A stretch of 64,000 nt of DNA, from the NCBI GenBank assembly GCA_900239685.1, contig OENT01000022.1, forward strand, positions 62,001 to 126,000, given 5' to 3'. This document shows, in pieces, positions 62,750 through 64,000 of this stretch. The first letter of the stretch is position 1. Every line of letters begins with the position of its first letter. Origin of the DNA: Rotaria macrura (lineage: Eukaryota; Rotifera; Eurotatoria; Philodinida; Philodinidae). The notes under the pieces were generated by a model that saw only the letters and a program-made list of their open reading frames with translations, was not told the DNA's origin and did not search any database. A program made the translations under genes and the position numbers.

Positions 62750-63648
62750 ATAGTTCTTCATTTAGCTATGATAAATATCAACCTTAATTCGTTCATCTTT
62801 TTTATGGATATAAGCGTTTTTTGCCAGATTTAGATTAGTTATTCAACATGACTAAAAATGTACTTCAAATATCTCCAGTCCGTTAAATAAATATTATCAT
62901 ACGTTGTACAATATAGGAATTGCCAATAATAAAAATATCAATCATTATTCATGAGATGGAAACATAACATCATAGAGCATTATTTTGCTTATTTCTTCTT
63001 TTGTAGTACACCGAATATAATCATAATTCAGTCAATACTATAAGTTAGACTAAGGAATATCGCTACAATGAGCCAGATAAAAGCATTATATAGAATCTCA
63101 TATCATATCACATTGAGATACTAATTTTAGACTGTATACAATACATCTTCAATGAAATATATATTTGGAATCATTCTAGCAAGTAGAAGTATTATCTCAA
63201 TGGAATAAGGAGTGGATAAAAATTAAGTTTCGGACTATATCTCTGCAAGATTACTTGAGCAATATTACTCTTAAACAAATAATATGAATATTCCAGTGTC
63301 ATTGTACCACAAGTAATGATTAAAATTCTATTGACATGGGAACTTTTTTTATACTCATACGAGCTAGGTGTCGCGAACAAACGAGTGTAGAGCAGTTTTT
63401 CTTTAACTTAGTATGTCTTATTGATTAGTTAGTAGTGAAATCTTCAACTTTATTGAAAATAATTTTCGAAATAAAATGAAACGAATTTGCTCAACACGTG
63501 GCGACAGGATTGGTGTGATATTTATTTATTCCATTGGTACTTTTCTTAAGTTCTCTGTTCATAGTATTACGCCATCAGATGTAATTCTATTAGTTCTACT
63601 ATTTCTATCTTTGTTTCAAGTTCACGTTTGAGATAAAGCCGAATTATA
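62750..63648. other. Intergenic, upstream of PARP-like gene
   Basis: No gene seen. The right end shows TTTGTTTCAAG about 30 bases before the next ATG, a possible acceptor for a 5'-UTR intron or spliced leader. Confidence 0.5.
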
Positions 63649-64000
63649 ATGGATGAAACAGGATTTCGAGCCGAATATGCAAAATCTGATCGATCAACAT
63701 GTAAAGGATGCCGCTCAACCATAGGAAAAGACTCACTTCGACTAGCTATTATGGTTCAAGCACCGAATTTCGATGGAAAAGTCAGATATATACATAGTAT
63801 TTGAATGAAGAACACAAGTCGAATATTTACTCTTTAGATTCCGACTTGGTATCATATGGCATGTTTTTTTAAAAAAGTAAAACCAGCTGATGTACAAATA
63901 ATAAAAGGTTTCGATGATCTTCGATGGGATGATCAAGAGACAATTCGTAAAAAAGTTGATGGAACATCAACGAATGAATCGAGTGAGTGAACTTGTGAAA
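63649..64000 (+). CDS. PARP1: PARP1-like poly(ADP-ribose) polymerase, N-terminal zinc finger (partial)
   Basis: Exon 1 (63649-63780) and exon 2 (63838-63982) are joined across a 57-nt GTCAGA...TTTAG intron in phase 0. A GTGAGT donor at 63983 leads out of the window. The 93 visible residues form a PARP-type zinc finger: [16 protein letters not shown] gives the CxxC half, WYHMAC gives the HxxxC half, with [14 protein letters not shown] and [12 protein letters not shown] as in PARP1 finger 1. This finger recognises DNA breaks. The same finger type also occurs in DNA ligase III, but the N-terminal [13 protein letters not shown] start favours PARP1. The catalytic domain is outside the window and cannot be judged. 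Confidence 0.82.

Overview
The window is AT-rich eukaryotic nuclear DNA. Its genes have many exons, mostly GT-AG introns of about 48-70 nt with a few of 0.4-2.1 kb, and they encode animal proteins: ATP synthase gamma, DNA primase small subunit, DHX9/maleless, a Kv channel, PARP, a nuclear receptor and LOTUS-domain proteins. The gene style, the compact introns, splice acceptors sitting directly upstream of start codons and an intronless orphan GPCR suggest a bdelloid rotifer (Adineta/Rotaria type). That assignment is an inference from sequence style, not from a database match. No rRNA, tRNA, CRISPR or bacterial-type operon was seen.

Layout, left to right. 1.5-2.5 kb (+): intronless 7TM receptor. 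4.6-5.5 kb (+): two-exon protein resembling a metallopeptidase with a ruined zinc motif. 7.8-8.3 kb: non-autonomous hAT-type element. 11.4-11.9 kb (+): tryparedoxin/nucleoredoxin-like protein. 15.7-16.3 kb: second hAT-type element with an exact 8-bp target duplication. 16.6-17.8 kb (-): single-RRM RNA-binding protein, divergent from 18.2-19.4 kb (+) ATP synthase gamma. PRIM1 follows at 19.6-23.2 kb (+) and contains a U12-type AT-AC intron. 25.2-25.9 kb (-): nuclear receptor with only a DNA-binding domain. 29.1-32.5 kb and 33.8-34.9 kb (-): two adjacent LOTUS (OST-HTH) genes. 36.8-40.8 kb (-): Shaker-type Kv channel split inside the selectivity filter by a 2.1-kb intron. 45.2-54.6 kb (-): complete DHX9-like helicase of about 26 exons, one intron of which holds an antisense ubiquitin-fold ORF. 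55-58.3 kb: GC-rich repeat island, tandem repeats and a nested hAT-type element. 59.5-60.1 kb (-): secreted Cys-rich orphan. 62.2-62.7 kb (+): two-exon orphan. 63.6-64.0 kb (+): start of a PARP1-like gene that leaves the window.

The large housekeeping genes (ATP synthase gamma, PRIM1, DHX9, Kv) reconstruct without a frameshift or internal stop, so this is an ordinary, active gene neighbourhood with repeats between genes. ATP synthase gamma and PRIM1 look like a trans-spliced pair (poly(A) signal, then acceptor, then ATG). The most unusual items are the AT-AC intron, the nested antisense gene, the paired LOTUS genes, the receptor without a ligand-binding domain, and hAT-type elements whose bodies are built from copies of their own TIR-adjacent motif.
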